Below are positions 31,246 through 42,750 of a stretch of 64,000 nt of DNA, piece by piece. The notes beneath the pieces are model-generated. The model did no database searches, was not told where the DNA came from, and saw only the letters and a program-made list of their open reading frames with translations. Made by a program: the position numbers and the translations under genes. The stretch is from assembly GCF_902635505.1 (NCBI RefSeq), contig NC_045429.1, positions 38,461,831-38,525,830 on the forward strand, given 5' to 3'. This DNA comes from Sarcophilus harrisii. Lineage: Eukaryota; Chordata; Mammalia; Dasyuromorphia; Dasyuridae. Position 1 is the first letter of the stretch, and each line of letters begins with the position of its first letter.

Positions 31246-31894
31246 TTTCCAATGAGGAAGCTGGGACATGGGATAATGAATAGTTGTTGCCAGATCATCC
31301 AGCTATAGACCTTCACTGGCCCTAGCTCATATGGCTTCACGAAGGTCATAAAAAGAGAAAAAATGGGTCCGAGAAAAAGAATTTCTCAGATAGGGCCAGA
31401 GAGAGAGGAAGAGAAAAGGCAATTTAATCCAGGATGAATAGTTTGTGAAGATTGGACAGCTGGTCTTGTTTGATTTTTTTTTGTAATTATCCCTGACAAT
31501 TGATATTTTTGTCAGTTGTGGAATAGATCATGGAGGGGAAGGAGGAGGAAGCTCAACCTGAAGTGCCCAGGCTGTTGTTCTGCTGGGTTATTATGTGGAG
31601 AAAGGTGGTACAGAGTTTCCACAGAGCTTTAAATCCGAGGATCAAAGCCGGAATTGTGGCTTGGCCCCTTTGCCTCTCTGAGCTCAGGCAAGCCTCTAAA
31701 TCTTGCTGGGGGTTGGTTTCCCTTCATAGAGGAGCTGAGAGGGGATGGCCTATGCAGCTATGATCTCCCCAGCATGCTGGACCAGCATCCCCTCCGCCTC
31801 CACTCCAGCATCACTCGGGTCTGATAGCTCAGCTTTTGGGAGTCTGCTCTTTCATGCCATTTCCTAGGTAACTCTGTGACGTGCTCCACCCTTT
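31246..31894. other. single-copy stretch with a faint MIR
   Basis: 31600-31745 (GGTGGTACAGAGTTTCCACA, GGCCCCTTTGCCTCTCTGAG) may be a degraded MIR. No gene. Confidence 0.35.
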
Positions 31895-32056
31895 ACCCAC
31901 CTATTTTCAGTTCTATTGCTATTAGGATGCCCGTGATGGTTATAATTAGGGCTGAGAGTTTTGTTAAGATGGGTATTGTTATTGGAATTATTGTGGTAGG
32001 AGGGATGTTCATTGTTAGGAGGAAGCCTGTGAAGACACTTCCAAGGGCTAGTCATA
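31895..32056 (-). pseudogene. NUMT: nuclear copy of a mitochondrial ND5 fragment
   Basis: On the minus strand, read with the vertebrate mitochondrial code (ATA = Met, TGA = Trp), 31903-32053 gives an open frame of 50 codons: LALGSVFTGFLLTMNIPPT, then TMPILTKLSALIMT, then ITGILMAMELKMG. This matches the C-terminal region of mammalian ND5, where GSIxxGFLIxxNIPP, TMPxxxKLxAL and GFxxALEL are familiar. The standard code reads the same frame with Ile for ATA. Base composition (C/A-rich on this strand, frequent ATA and CTA) is mitochondrial and unlike the flanks. An antisense L1 follows directly at about 32057-32085. It is an inert insertion, not a gene. Boundaries are good to about 10-15 bp. Confidence 0.85.
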
Positions 32057-32059
32057 AAA

Positions 32060-32455
32060 ATTTTTTAAAATTTTTGTTGCTTAATATTTTATTTTTCCCA
32101 ATTACATGTAAGAACAATTTTAACATTTTTTTAAAAAAAATTCTTTCTCCCTTTCTTCCTCCTTCCCTGAGATATCAATTCCATACAGATTATACATGTG
32201 CATTTATGCAAAGCATATTTCCATTTAGTTGTTGTGACTGAAGGCACAGACTTAAATTTTTTTTTTAAAGTTTAAAAAAGTATGCTTTAATCTGTATTCA
32301 GACTCCATCAGTTCTTTCTCTGGAGGCAAATAGCATTTTTTGGAATTGTCTTTTGGAATTGCCTTGGATCATTGTACTGCTGAGAAGAGCCAAGTCATTT
32401 ACACTTGAGCATTGCACAGTTGATTATTATATAATCTAGCTCCCTGGGTAATAGG
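32060..32455 (-). repeat. L1 3' UTR, antisense
   Basis: TTTTCCCAATTACATGTAAG, TCCCTGAGATATCAATTCCA, GACTCCATCAGTTCTTTCTC, GGAATTGCCTTGGATCATTG. Confidence 0.85.
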
Positions 32456-32514
32456 ATCAGCCCTCTTTCAAATCTGAGTTACTGGAGAGCAGAGACATGG
32501 GGCCTGATACAGAG

Positions 32515-32750
32515 ATGTGCCTGTTGTTCCACTCTTCATGATCCCAAGGAGGTTTCCTGGGCAGAGACACTGGCGTGGTTTCCTATTTCCTTCTCCAGCA
32601 CATTTCACAGATGAGGAAACTGAGGCAAGCGGGATGAAGTGATCTGACCAGGGTCACTCATCCAGTGAGTGTCTGAGGCGGGATTTGAATCAGGGAGACG
32701 AATCTTCCTGAATCCAGGCCAGTGCTCCATTCCCCTACTGACCTGCCAAG
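32515..32750 (-). repeat. tRNA/RTE-tailed SINE, antisense
   Basis: GTTGTTCCACTCTTCATGAT, CAGAGACACTGGCGTGGTTT, CACAGATGAGGAAACTGAGG, AGTGAGTGTCTGAGGCGGGA. Confidence 0.9.
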
Positions 32751-32779
32751 TACATAGTACATACTTTTATTAAATTCTT

Positions 32780-33085
32780 TCCATTGGTCTGTTTCTCTTT
32801 CCTGTATCCCTCCTTCCCTCTGTCTCTATCTTTGTCTCTGTATCTCTTTCTGTCTCTCTGTCTTTGTCATTTGTGTCTGTCTCTTTCCATCTCTCTTTCT
32901 TTCTCTGTCTCTGACTCTCTGTCTCTCTCTCTCTCTGCCTCTCTCTCGGTCTCTCTGTCTCTATCCTTTGTCTCTGTGTCTCTGTCTGTCTCTCTCTCCC
33001 TATCTTTCTCCCCTTTCTGTCTGTCTCTGTCTGTCTTTTTCTTTCTCTATCTCCCTCTGTCTCTTTATCTCTTTCTCCACATGTA
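32780..33085. repeat. (TCTCTG)n-type pyrimidine-rich tract
   Basis: Irregular TCTCTGTCTC/TTTCTC units. Its reverse complement matches the composition and motifs of 33245-33770. Confidence 0.95.
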
Positions 33086-33116
33086 CTCGCACACTTGCAC
33101 AAACACATTCACTTGT

Positions 33117-33150
<34 letters not shown>
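33117..33150. repeat. (CA)n microsatellite
   Basis: About 15 CA units following a degenerate CACA stretch, between the two facing Py/Pu tracts. Confidence 0.95.
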
Positions 33151-33151
<1 letters not shown>

Positions 33152-33244
33152 CACCCATATGTCTCTCTAGCAATCTATTCTTAACATGTTTAAACCCAAT
33201 TCTATATCTATAATTCAAGTTAAAAGATTTTTGTGTGTGTTGTC

Positions 33245-33567
33245 ATCAGAGGGAGACAAAAAAGGAGATGCGGAGAGACAGAAAGAAAGAGAACAAAAAG
33301 AGAGAGAGGAGAGACAGACAGAGAGAGAGACAGAGAAAGAGAAACAGAGACAGAGAGACAGAAACAGAGACAGAGAGGCAGAGAGAGACAGACAGAGAGA
33401 GAGAAGAGAGACACAGAGAGAAATAGAGAAAAAGAGAGAGGAGAGAGACAGAAGGATAGACAGAAAGAGAGAAAGAGAGAGATACAGAGACAGAGAGACA
33501 GAAACACAGAGACACACAGAGAGAAATAGAGAAAAAGAGAGAGAAGGAGAGAGACAGAAGGATAGAC

Positions 33568-33599
<32 letters not shown>

Positions 33600-33770
33600 G
33601 CAGAGACAGACAGAGAGAAAAAGAGAGATAGAGACAAAGACAGAGACAGAGAGAGAGAAGGTGAGGGAGAAGAAAATGGAGGAAGGGAGAAAGGGAAGTA
33701 GGGAGACAGACAGAGACAGAGAAAAAGAGAGAAACAGCAAGACAGAAAGAATCCTTTTTAGAGACAAGAG
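33245..33770. repeat. (GAGACA)n-type purine-rich tract
   Basis: GAGAGACAGAGA/GAAAGAGA units for over 500 bp with internal higher-order repetition: a block with ACACAGAGAGAAATAGAG and GACAGAAGGATAGACAGA recurs near 33420-33470 and 33515-33570. Long Arg/Glu or Ser/Leu frames are artefacts. Confidence 0.97.
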
Positions 33771-33984
33771 TTTCTCATGAAGGTTGCATTTGAGTGGGGG
33801 ATGACAATGTGGCAGGGGCTGGGGGAAGGGGAGGCCCCAGCAGAATGGAATGAGGGGCTGGCCTGGGTCCTTCCTTCCCATGGTTGAGAGAAAGCCTGTC
33901 AGAGATGGCCAAGTCAGGTGGATTTGGGGGAAGTTTTTTGTTGTTTTTAACAATATGCATTTAACCGATTATTGCCTGACTAAA

Positions 33985-34335
33985 TGACTCGAGCCTTGCT
34001 GGGCCCCGGGCCTGAGGAGGCCAGAGCAGACCAGGCCAGCCCAGGTCAGCAAGTCCAAAGACAAGCAGCCAGTAGACAGTGAGTGATGAGCAGCCAGAGG
34101 AGAGGAGTCATGGGTAGGAAAGGGGGGACAGGGGCCGGCTTGTGAAGGGCTCTCCTGCTAAAGGGAGGCTTTTATTTTTGATCCTGAGGAGGACAGGGAA
34201 TCTCTGGAGTCGTCACCTGGGAGGGATGACAAAATTAGGCCTGAGCTTTAGGCAGCTGGACAGAAGGGTTGGAGCGGGAAGCTGTGAAATAGGGACACGG
34301 ATAGAAGAATATTTCACTTTTCTTTCTGAGAGACC
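33985..34335 (-). repeat. L2 relic, antisense
   Basis: GGCTTGTGAAGGGCTCTCCT, TTTTATTTTTGATCCTGAGG, TTAGGCCTGAGCTTTAGGCA keep antisense L2 order. 33771-33984 not assigned. Confidence 0.75.
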
Positions 34336-34374
34336 ATGAAGACGTGTGCTTTGCGACCAAAGAGAATGGGACTC

Positions 34375-34510
34375 CTATAAAAGATACTGTGGAGGTAAAA
34401 ATGACAAGATTAAAGGATTTGTTCAAGGTCCCAAAGGTAGGAAGTAGAAGGGCTAAGATTTGAACTCAGATCCTCTGATTTAAAAGCAAAGGCTTTCCCT
34501 GACCATCCCA
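34375..34510 (-). repeat. MIR/SINE, antisense
   Basis: GGATTTGTTCAAGGTCCCAA, AGATTTGAACTCAGATCCTC. Confidence 0.7.
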
Positions 34511-34945
34511 CACCACCTTTTTCTATCTACACTTTGATTTCCCTACCCTTTCTTAATCCCCATCCTTCTAATGTGGCACTTTTTGGAATAAGATAATGCA
34601 AGGATGCTGGATACTACAAAGAGAAGCTTGCAAAATGAAAGGAGAGGACTTGATACAAAAATCGGGTGTCCAGGCTTTTTTCTGGAAGCAATACAACCAC
34701 AAAACAATAGTTGTTGAAGAGATGGGAAGTACTTGTATTTTATACACTAAGGCTCTTAAGAACTTATCTTCTGTTCCTGAAAAAAACAACCCATACTACC
34801 TTGTAAAGAAGATAACAACTGGTATAAGTTTCCTCAGCCCTGAGGCAGCCTTCCCCAGTGTCAAAGTGACTCAATGTTTGTCCAACTGGGAGATACCTGT
34901 GAAGCCTTTTTTATTCTTTTTTGTAACATCTCAAGTTTTGTTTCT
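34511..34945. other. single-copy stretch
   Basis: No gene or named repeat. A plus-strand frame of 117 codons (34596-34949) has no domain I recognise. Confidence 0.35.
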
Positions 34946-35065
34946 TTAGTGAGCTGGAGTCCAAAGGATCCAAGATGCGGAGTTTGAAGATGTGAGGTCG
35001 AATCCCAGGCCACAGAGTTAGATAGGACCTCAGAGGCCGTCTAGCTGAGAGGCTGGTTATTCAGC
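34946..35065 (+). repeat. MIR head plus CR1/L3-like block
   Basis: GAAGATGTGAGGTCGAATCC (MIR-like head), then TTAGATAGGACCTCAGAGGC (CR1/L3-like). Degenerate. Confidence 0.45.
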
Positions 35066-35575
35066 ATCTGGCTCCTTTGGCTCCCTTGGAACCAGAGGGT
35101 TCAAACAAAAAGTTCTTTTATTTAAAAAAAAATACCCTCAGGCAAAAACAGTTCCCAAAGAAATTAAAAAGCATTTGAGAAAGATAAAAACAGATAAAAG
35201 CCACTAGTCCAAACATTAAATGCAGTTGGCCAAGAGGTTCCCTGGTGTCTCAAAAACTCTCGATCAAAGTTTTATAAAACTGCTTTTATAGTTTTCTTAC
35301 CCAAAGAGTTCAATGCTGGGTCCCAGATTGATCCACCAGGGGGCAAAGTGAACCCAAACTTCCCTAATCTGCAAGTTGACTTGTCTGCTTTCAATATCCT
35401 GGCTGCTGGAGGGAGTATAGGGTGGGGCTTCAGTGGGGAGGAGGATCAGTTAACTCACAGCTCTCCAGTCCCACCAAACTGGACCTCTATCTCTCCTGAG
35501 TTCGGAGGCTTCCACAATCAGAGGACCCTATCTCTCTGAAGGCAACACATTTCACTTTGGGTCTGCTGACTGGGT
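35066..35575 (-). mobile_element. possible LTR fossil
   Basis: On the minus strand a TATAAAAG box is followed about 175 bp later by AATAAAAGAACTTTTTG, in LTR order, within about 500 bp flanked by older repeats. No viral coding sequence and no proven terminal duplication. Family not identified; it could be single-copy DNA. Confidence 0.3.
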
Positions 35576-35670
35576 AGGAAGTATGTCCTGACGTGGAATC
35601 TTAAACTACAAACTTGTACCCATTGTTCAATATTGCCTCTTGGAGCCAGCTAGAACAAGTCTTGTTAAGA
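35576..35670 (+). repeat. CR1/L3 3' block
   Basis: GGAAGTATGTCCTGACGTGG, CCCATTGTTCAATATTGCCT, GGAGCCAGCTAGAACAAGTC: the same family as 23800-23935. Confidence 0.6.
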
Positions 35671-36149
35671 CTTGAAGACAGGAAGATGACCTGAGCGAAT
35701 GGGAGGGAAAGTGGTGGATTTAGTGACATCCATCTTGGGTTTACATTTGATTTGGTCGCTTGAAATTTTGTGAGCTGGGACACACTGCTAAGCCTCTTGG
35801 TGCCTCAGCTGGACTGAATGGCATATAAAATTTTGTATTTTATTTTATTTTTACTGCACTTGACAAAAAACAAAAGGAACGGGCATTTCCCAATTCAAGA
35901 GTTCAACAGAAAAAGAACTGATAGCACATCATGTTGCTATCCTCTCTGCCATGGGCATTTTACTTTTCTGTTATATAATAATAAGTTCAATGTGCATCTT
36001 TCAAAGTTGTTCTGGGTGCCCTGTGCTTTTAAAGTCCTTTCTAGCCCAAAGCTACCATCATATGACCAATTCTCACCTTACATTTATTTGACTCCAAGCT
36101 ACAGTCCTGTCCTTTCAATTGCTCTTAAAAAAGAATGGCTTCCTCTCCT
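35671..36149. other. single-copy or old LINE sequence
   Basis: 35820-36050 has the look of an antisense LINE 3' UTR (CATTTCCCAATTCAAGAGTT, CAATGTGCATCTTTCAAAGT), but I cannot place it firmly. Confidence 0.3.
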
Positions 36150-36300
36150 TATTCAGTAGTTTTTTCAATGAAGTCTGACTCTTTGTGACCCCATTTGGGA
36201 TTTTCTAAGCAGAGATATTGGTTCCTTCTTCAGCCCATTTTACAGATGGAGATACTGAGGCAAACAGGATTAAATGACTTGCCCTTGTCATGACAGGTGT
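36150..36300 (-). repeat. tRNA/RTE-tailed SINE, antisense, head missing
   Basis: GTCTGACTCTTTGTGACCCC, GCAGAGATATTGG, TTACAGATGGAGATACTGAG, TTAAATGACTTGCCC. Confidence 0.85.
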
Positions 36301-37454
36301 TCACTGTGACAGAGTAATTCAATTTTCAGGAGAGGATGCTCACTAGAACAGAATTACTAAGGAGTAAGAAAAAGCAATGTGGGATTTGGGGTGTGTGTGT
36401 ATATGTGTGTGTGTATGTGTGTGTGTATGCGTGTTCCACGAGAGAACTCAGAAAGGATCTCAATTTATTTTTCAGGCTTTGTTCAGAAGAGATAATGTAT
36501 TTAGTATTGCTTCCTTGGAATCAAGTGTTTGGATGGCTCTCAAGGAACATTTGATTAGCGCACTGCACAGGACAGAAACACTCACAGTCCGCCCTTATCA
36601 GGAACAGACAGGGCTGAGAAGTACGGCCTCATTTGGGGGCTCCTTGTTCAGAAAATTCTCAATTACAGCTTCTGGGTACTGAACTGTAACTGCACAGTCT
36701 CAACAGCTTCCTTGATTCAAACGCCTCCGATTACCCACTTTCAAAATGCACACCAGTCATTACCCAGCAACCTTGAATTCCTAACAAGTTTATGGTCCAA
36801 GGAACATTTAAAAGGTGCAGAATTTATACCACAGAAAATAAAAGTTCCTTCTCAGAATTTCGGACTTCCTTCTCTTTGGTGAGATGCGTCCCTGACCGTT
36901 CTGTGCCTTGGTGAGTGTCTTTGGAGGGGGTAGGGCTGGGTCACCCCTGAACTCAGCTAAGTATCTATTTATGACACCCGCAGGTTTCTGCCCCATACCA
37001 GAGGGTCAGCAGGAAGGAAGGGCTATTTAAGTGCTGAGAAGTGGATTACGCTCTGCCTGAAAGGAATATTGCTGTAGGACAGGACGCATGCTCGTATGGT
37101 CTCATCACAGTAGGCGGACAGACCACATTGCAGAATTTCTAGGGTGCTCCAACTGTAGACTGGCCCAGTGCGTAGATAATATGATTTTAAGGATGTGTCT
37201 CTGAACAGAGACATTTCATCTATTGCCCAGAATATGTGCATTATATAAAACTCCCAAATTTGAGATAGAGTTCTGGGTTAATTATATATGTAGTAAATTG
37301 TCCCCCCCTGTGTATAATTTAATGCACACTCCATATAATTGTGCACATAATATATGTTTATTCAATGGAATTGTTTTTTTTTTTTAAATAGCACCTCTCC
37401 CATTGCTTTTGGTGAGCAATTCTTTGGCCAGACCCAGGATTTCCTTGACGGAAG
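36301..37454. other. mostly single-copy stretch with (GT)n
   Basis: (GT)n with TATG interruptions at 36391-36433. 36440-37250 shows no transposon. It contains balanced-composition sequence and one TATTTAAG box at about 37023. No exon recognised. Confidence 0.4.
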
Positions 37455-37650
37455 GAATTGCAAGTGAAAAAACACCCTTTATCTCTGTAGATCAGCTCAG
37501 GTTCTGTATTTTACAGTCTTAGAAAATTGCCTCCAAGAGATTAAGGGACACTGCAGCCAGGGTCACACACATCCCATCTGGGTCAGTCCCAGGATCCTAA
37601 CTCCAGGGAAGGTTCTCTATCCATTACATCATCCTGCCTCTCAGTGAACA
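37455..37650 (-). repeat. MIR/SINE, antisense
   Basis: GCAGCCAGGGTCACACACAT, CAGGATCCTAACTCCAGGGA, CTATCCATTACATCATCCTG. Confidence 0.7.
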
Positions 37651-37689
37651 ATTCTTATTTGATAATTTGCTATAGATTATGGTACAATT

Positions 37690-39393
37690 AACACTCTATG
37701 GTTGTGTTGAAAAAACACAATTTTAAAAAGTAAGTTTTTATTGATCTTACATCATTATAGCTATTCTGCGAATTTTTCTCTACACTTCTCAGAGAGCCAT
37801 TCCATATAATAAATAGTATTTTTAGAGAGGATAAAGTCTGAAAAAATGTGCGATGTATGACAACTGTAGACTTCTACCCCCATGATGGAATGGGTTGGGG
37901 GGGTATCTCCTGATATATTTTCATTCAAGTCTTGTTTGATTTAAAATTTTTGACATTTATTATTGATTTTTTTGGTGCATGTTTGTTTTTTATATTTATA
38001 ATGTTGTGATTACTGTATGTAGTGTTCCCTTGGTTCTGCTTACTTCACTCTCTCAGTTCATGTAGATCTTTCTATGTTTCTCTTATATCAGTCATATTAG
38101 TCATTTCTTCAGCATAGTAACATCCCATTACATTCAGGTACTACAATTTATTTAGTCATTACTCACTTGATGGGCATCTTATTTTGTTTTGAATTCTTTG
38201 CTATCATAAAAATTGTTGCTATAAATATTTTGGAATATATATGAACTTTCTTCTTAGCAATGGCTTCCTTGGGGTATAAGCCCAGTAATAGAGTATCTAG
38301 TTCAAAGGATAGGGGGCATTTTCTAACTTTACTAGCAAAACTCCAAATTGCTTCCCAAAATGTTTGTATCATCTCATAGATACCTCTAATAATTTATAAT
38401 TGCATCTATCATTCCACAATCCCTCCAATATTAATTAGTGGCATTTAAAAATAATTTTGTTTTGCCAATTTTCAGAGTATGAGATAAAAACTCAGGTTTG
38501 TTTTGATTTGCATTTCTCTTATTATTAGTGATTTGGCCTTTTCTGTATCTATTGAGATGATCACATGGTTTGGAATGTTTTAGTTTTTAATATGATTAAT
38601 CATGTCGATTTCCATTGTTGAACCATCCTTGCTTCTCTAACATACATTTTAGTTGACCATTATGAATGATTTTTAAAAATATAAATTGCTGTAGCCTGAC
38701 AAGATTTTGTTTAAAATTCTGAGTCAATATTCATTAATGATACTGGTCTATAGTTTTCTTTCTGTGTTTTATCTTTCCTTGGTTTACGTCTTAGGACTGT
38801 ACGTATCTCATAAAAGGATTCTGGTAGGATGTTTTGTTTCTCATTTTTTAAGGAATAATCTGTTTGCTAATTGTTCTTTAATTTTTAAAATATCCCTTCT
38901 TTTGTGCTTATTGGCTTGTCATTTGGGGATTTTCTAGTTTTTTTAATGCCTATTTAGTTCATTAACTCTCTCTTTTTCCATTTTGTTAATGTATATTTAT
39001 AGGAATATGATTTTCCTTTGACTACTGCTTTAATCCCCCAAATGTATAGTTCCACAATTATGATTTTTCTTTTACATCATTAAAATATATCATTTCCCCC
39101 CAATTACATGTAAAAACAATTTTTAATCTCTCTTCCCTGAGATAGTAAGCAATCAGATATGGATTCTATATGTGCAATAATTTTTACATAGCTTTTAATT
39201 GCTCCTATGATTTGTTTTTTTTAACCCATTATTATTTAGGATTCCTTTATGGAGTCTCCATTTGGGTCTATATTTTTGTTTGTGGTCTCTTGATATCATT
39301 GTTTTGGTTGTGTTATGGTCCATAAAGAAATATTAATTATTTCTTTCCTTTTATATTTGTATGAAATATTTCTAGTACACAGACAATTTGTGT
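37690..39393 (-). repeat. L1 relic, antisense: 3' UTR and ORF2
   Basis: 3' UTR type as at 26176 (CTCAGAGAGCCATTCCATAT), then ORF2 in reverse: TTACTTCACTCTCTCAGTTC, TTGATTTGCATTTCTCTTAT, ATTGTTGAACCATCCTTGCT, GATACTGGTCTATAGTTTTC. These last strings match antisense human L1 RT (ttgaaccagccttgc, gatattggtctaaaattctc). Heavily decayed and internally deleted. Confidence 0.8.
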
Positions 39394-40071
39394 AAAAGTT
39401 CCAGGGGTAGGAAAAAGGACCTGCATGTGCAAAAATGTTTGCAGCAGCCCTTTTTGTAGTGGCAAGGAACTGGAAATGAAGTGGATGCTCATCAGTTGGG
39501 GAGTGGCTGAATAAGTGATGGTATATGAATGTAATGGAATATTAGTGTTCTATAAGAAATGATCAGCAGGATGATTTCAGAAAAGCCTGGAGACACTTAC
39601 ATGAACCGATGCTAAATGAAGTGAGTAGAACCAGGAGATCATTGTACATGCAGCAACAAGAAGATTATGTGATGAACAACTGTGATGGCCTTGGCTCTTT
39701 TCAACAGTGAGGTGATTCAGGCCAGTTCCAATGGTCTTGTGATAGAGAGAGCCATTTGCATCCAGAAAAAGGACTATGGGGACCAAATGTGGATCACAAC
39801 ATAGTATTTTGACCTTTTTGTTTTTGTATGCTTGCTTTTTTTCTTTCTCATTTTCCCCTTTTTCATCTGATTTTTCTTGTGCAGCATGATAAATGGGGAA
39901 ATGTTTAGAAAAATTGCACATGCTTAACTTATATTGGATTACTAGGGGAGGAGATGGAGGGAAGGGAGGGAGAAAAATTTGGAACAAATTTTCTGCAAGG
40001 ATAAATGTTGAAAACTATTTTTGCTTGTATTTTGAAAATAAAAAGCTATTATTAAAAAAAGTTCCATGGGT
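39394..40071 (+). repeat. L1 3' end inserted in the antisense L1
   Basis: ORF2 end (GGATGCTCATCAGTTGGGGA), UTR (GGCCAGTTCCAATGGTCTTG) and terminus (TGAAAATAAAAAGCTATT). Target duplications AAAAGTTCCAGGGGT (39394-39408) and AAAAGTTCCATGGGT (40057-40071), one mismatch. The insert itself is 39409-40056. Confidence 0.93.
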
Positions 40072-42750
40072 GCTGAGAAATATGTATATTCTTTTCTTGT
40101 ACCACTTAGAAGTTGTCATAATTCTTTTAATTCTAATTTCTCCAGCAATTTGTTGAGTTCCTTATTTTCCCTTTTATTAATCTTTATGTTGGACTTATCC
40201 AAAACTGATAGTGGAATATTAAAGTCCCTTGTCACTATTATGTTACTTTTGATGTTTTCTTGTAGCTTAGATGTTTTGTTTTTTCCCCCGGAGGTAGGTG
40301 CTAAGTATCTGGAGCATATAAATTAACTACTAATATTTATTGTTGTGGTTTCTTTTAGCAGAATATAGTTTCTTTATTCTATTTCTATTTTTTAAATGCT
40401 TATTTTTGCTTTATCATAATGATTTTTATCCCTGATTTTTTGGATTCATTTGATGTCTAGTAAATCGTTTTCTATCTCCTCAGGTTTATTTTGTGCAAGT
40501 GTTGGTTTTTTAAATAGGTTTCTTTTAAACAACATGTTATAGGGTGTTTTTTAAAAAATCCAATCTGTTATCTAATTATTTAATCCATTCACATTTAAAA
40601 GCCTTCAGCTCTCCCAGATGCCAGTTTCCTCCAGGAGCTTCAATTTCTCACCCCCCTCCAGAGAGAGAAAAGTATAAACTTTTCAAGCATCAAATCTCCC
40701 AGACCACACCCATTGTAAGGTTCCTGTCTCCCGTCATATACTGTTTCTCTTTACCCATAGACGTATTTATCAGTGGAACCTCCTTTCACCACCAAAGCAA
40801 GGCTTCTTTCCTTCCCCTCTCCCCTTTCAATTCTTTCCCTTTCCTTCTATTCTACTCCCATGAAGGATTTTCTCTTACTGAGACCACAAGGATCACACTG
40901 CCCTCATTAACAGTCCTCTATTTGACTTGGACAAATCTCACATTGCTCTTTATCCCCTTAATCTGTTCTCCTTTCACATACCCTCCTTTTGCATTGTAGT
41001 CCCACATAAAACATTAATTCACCTGTGGGCAGGATGTCTCCAGGTTCTGTCCATAATGTCCAGATCTACCTCTTCTCTGTAATATCCACAGAACTTCCTT
41101 TGCCTTATCTTCTTGTGTACATTTAGAAAGAAGTCTCTTTGTGGTTTCTCTGCTGTCAACTCTGTTGCTAATTTTGGCTGCTACATTTATTCACTCCTGT
41201 TACAATTTCTGATGTTTGGGGTATTCAAGAAGCAATTCAAGAAGCAAATAATCTTTTCAATTATGGTTTTATTTCTAATAATATTTTAAGTATCCTTTTA
41301 ACATTGAAGTTCATCATTTTTATTTATAATTAAGCTCAGATTTCAGGGTAGGTCACATTGGACTGCATTCTAAACTCTACTGCTCTTAAGAATATAATTT
41401 CCTCCTATGTTTTAAGATGGTTGCAGAATAGTCTTGTGCTATTAAAATTTCCTTTTCTTTTCATTTGAAGGATTTTCTCCTGATTACTTATAGAACTTGT
41501 TATTTCTGAATTATGTTATTAAATGTAACCACTATGTGTCTTGGAGTTTGTAGCCTTGATTTTGTTGTTGTTCTGGAGGTGATCTATGAAATCTTTCAAT
41601 TAGTATTTCATTTTTTATGTTCAGAAATTCTGGGCAGTTCTTTGCTATTATTTCCTTCATTGTGACATTAAGATTTTTCTGTCTTGTCATGTTCTTCTGA
41701 GATACCTATGATTCTTAAGTTGTCTGCATCCTGTCTATGAATTCAAATGAGCATGTTTATTTTTAATGCTATTATCTTTTGCTTCTCTGATGTTGTCCGC
41801 CACTTTTCCATATCTGCATTCCCAATCTATTGTTCTCTCTTTATTATTTTTTTGGTAAGAATTGCCATTGCAGATTCTAGTTTTTCTATTCTATTCATTA
41901 ATTTTGTTGTGCAGATAAGAAATTCTGCTCTAATAATTCTTATTTCTTCTTTGAACCACTTAGAAACAGCATGTGATTCCATGTTCTTTTCACATCCCAT
42001 TCACTTTCATCAAGGGTGGGATCATTTTGTTTTGTTTTATAATATTTATTCATAGATGTCTGAACTTGTTTCTGCAATCTGGAGGCCATGTTCTGGTCTT
42101 TTGTTAATGTTTTCCCTATTGATTTATCTACTTATGTTCAAGGTATTTGAGTTTTCTTCTTCCTGAGATCTTTAGTCATTTCATTCTTTTTCTCCCCCTT
42201 ATTTTCCTCTATTGCTCGACTCTATCCTCTGTGATATTCCTTGGGGTTGCATATCAAAGCTTTTCAGTCTTTTCCTGGTCCAAGTAACTTCTGAGTAGAC
42301 AGAATTGGCTCTATTTGGATGTTGACTTCTTTCCCCCAGATTTATCTATTGATCCTATGATTTGTTCTTTGATCCAGTGATTCTTTACAGTTTCAGTAAT
42401 TTAATCTCCAATTAATTTTTATTTTTTGAGGCTGGATATCACAATCTCAACCATGTTGGACATGTAAAGCATCTCTTCATGAACTCAATGCCACCACTGC
42501 TCAGCATAAACAATTTGATCTACTCTATTTATACCCTATGTTGATTCACCTTTCCATAGGGAACTTGATGGCCCCTTTTTTAAGGTTCTCATCATATTGC
42601 TCCTGGACTTAGTACAGATACCTAATTGGCTTTTTCCCATTGCAGTTCAGAACTCCTGAGTTCAAGAAATCCACTAATCTTAGCTCTCCCTGTAGGCTCC
42701 ATATCATTCCCAACTTCTAACTCAGTTTTAATCCTTTTTTCAGTGACCCT
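40072..42750 (-). repeat. L1 relic, antisense: endonuclease region, ORF1, 5' part
   Basis: Continues 37690-39393: AAAGTCCCTTGTCACTATTA, TTGTGCAAGTGTTGG, TTAATCCATTCACATTTAAA (endonuclease region in reverse). 41200-42200 is ORF1-like antisense (TTATTTCCTTCATTGTGACA, ATTCTGCTCTAATAATTC). Plus-strand frames here, including 151 codons at 40544, are antisense shadows. Confidence 0.65.

Noticed and set aside
31864-32241. 63-codon minus and 121-codon plus frames at the NUMT
   Set aside because: They are out-of-frame readings of the ND5 fragment and the L1 beside it.
33245-33770. CRISPR-like spaced repeats in the GA tract
   Set aside because: Repeat units are low-complexity and spacers are not unique; the sequence is vertebrate.
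33246-33953. Long open frames (up to 235 codons) rich in Ser/Leu or Arg/Glu on both strands
   Set aside because: They are translations of the CT/GA tracts and start or stop arbitrarily; no domain and no codon bias.
36780-36930. TTTAAAAGG box followed by AATAAAAG as an LTR or a poly(A) site
   Set aside because: Only two short motifs, no boundaries, and no transcript or coding sequence upstream.
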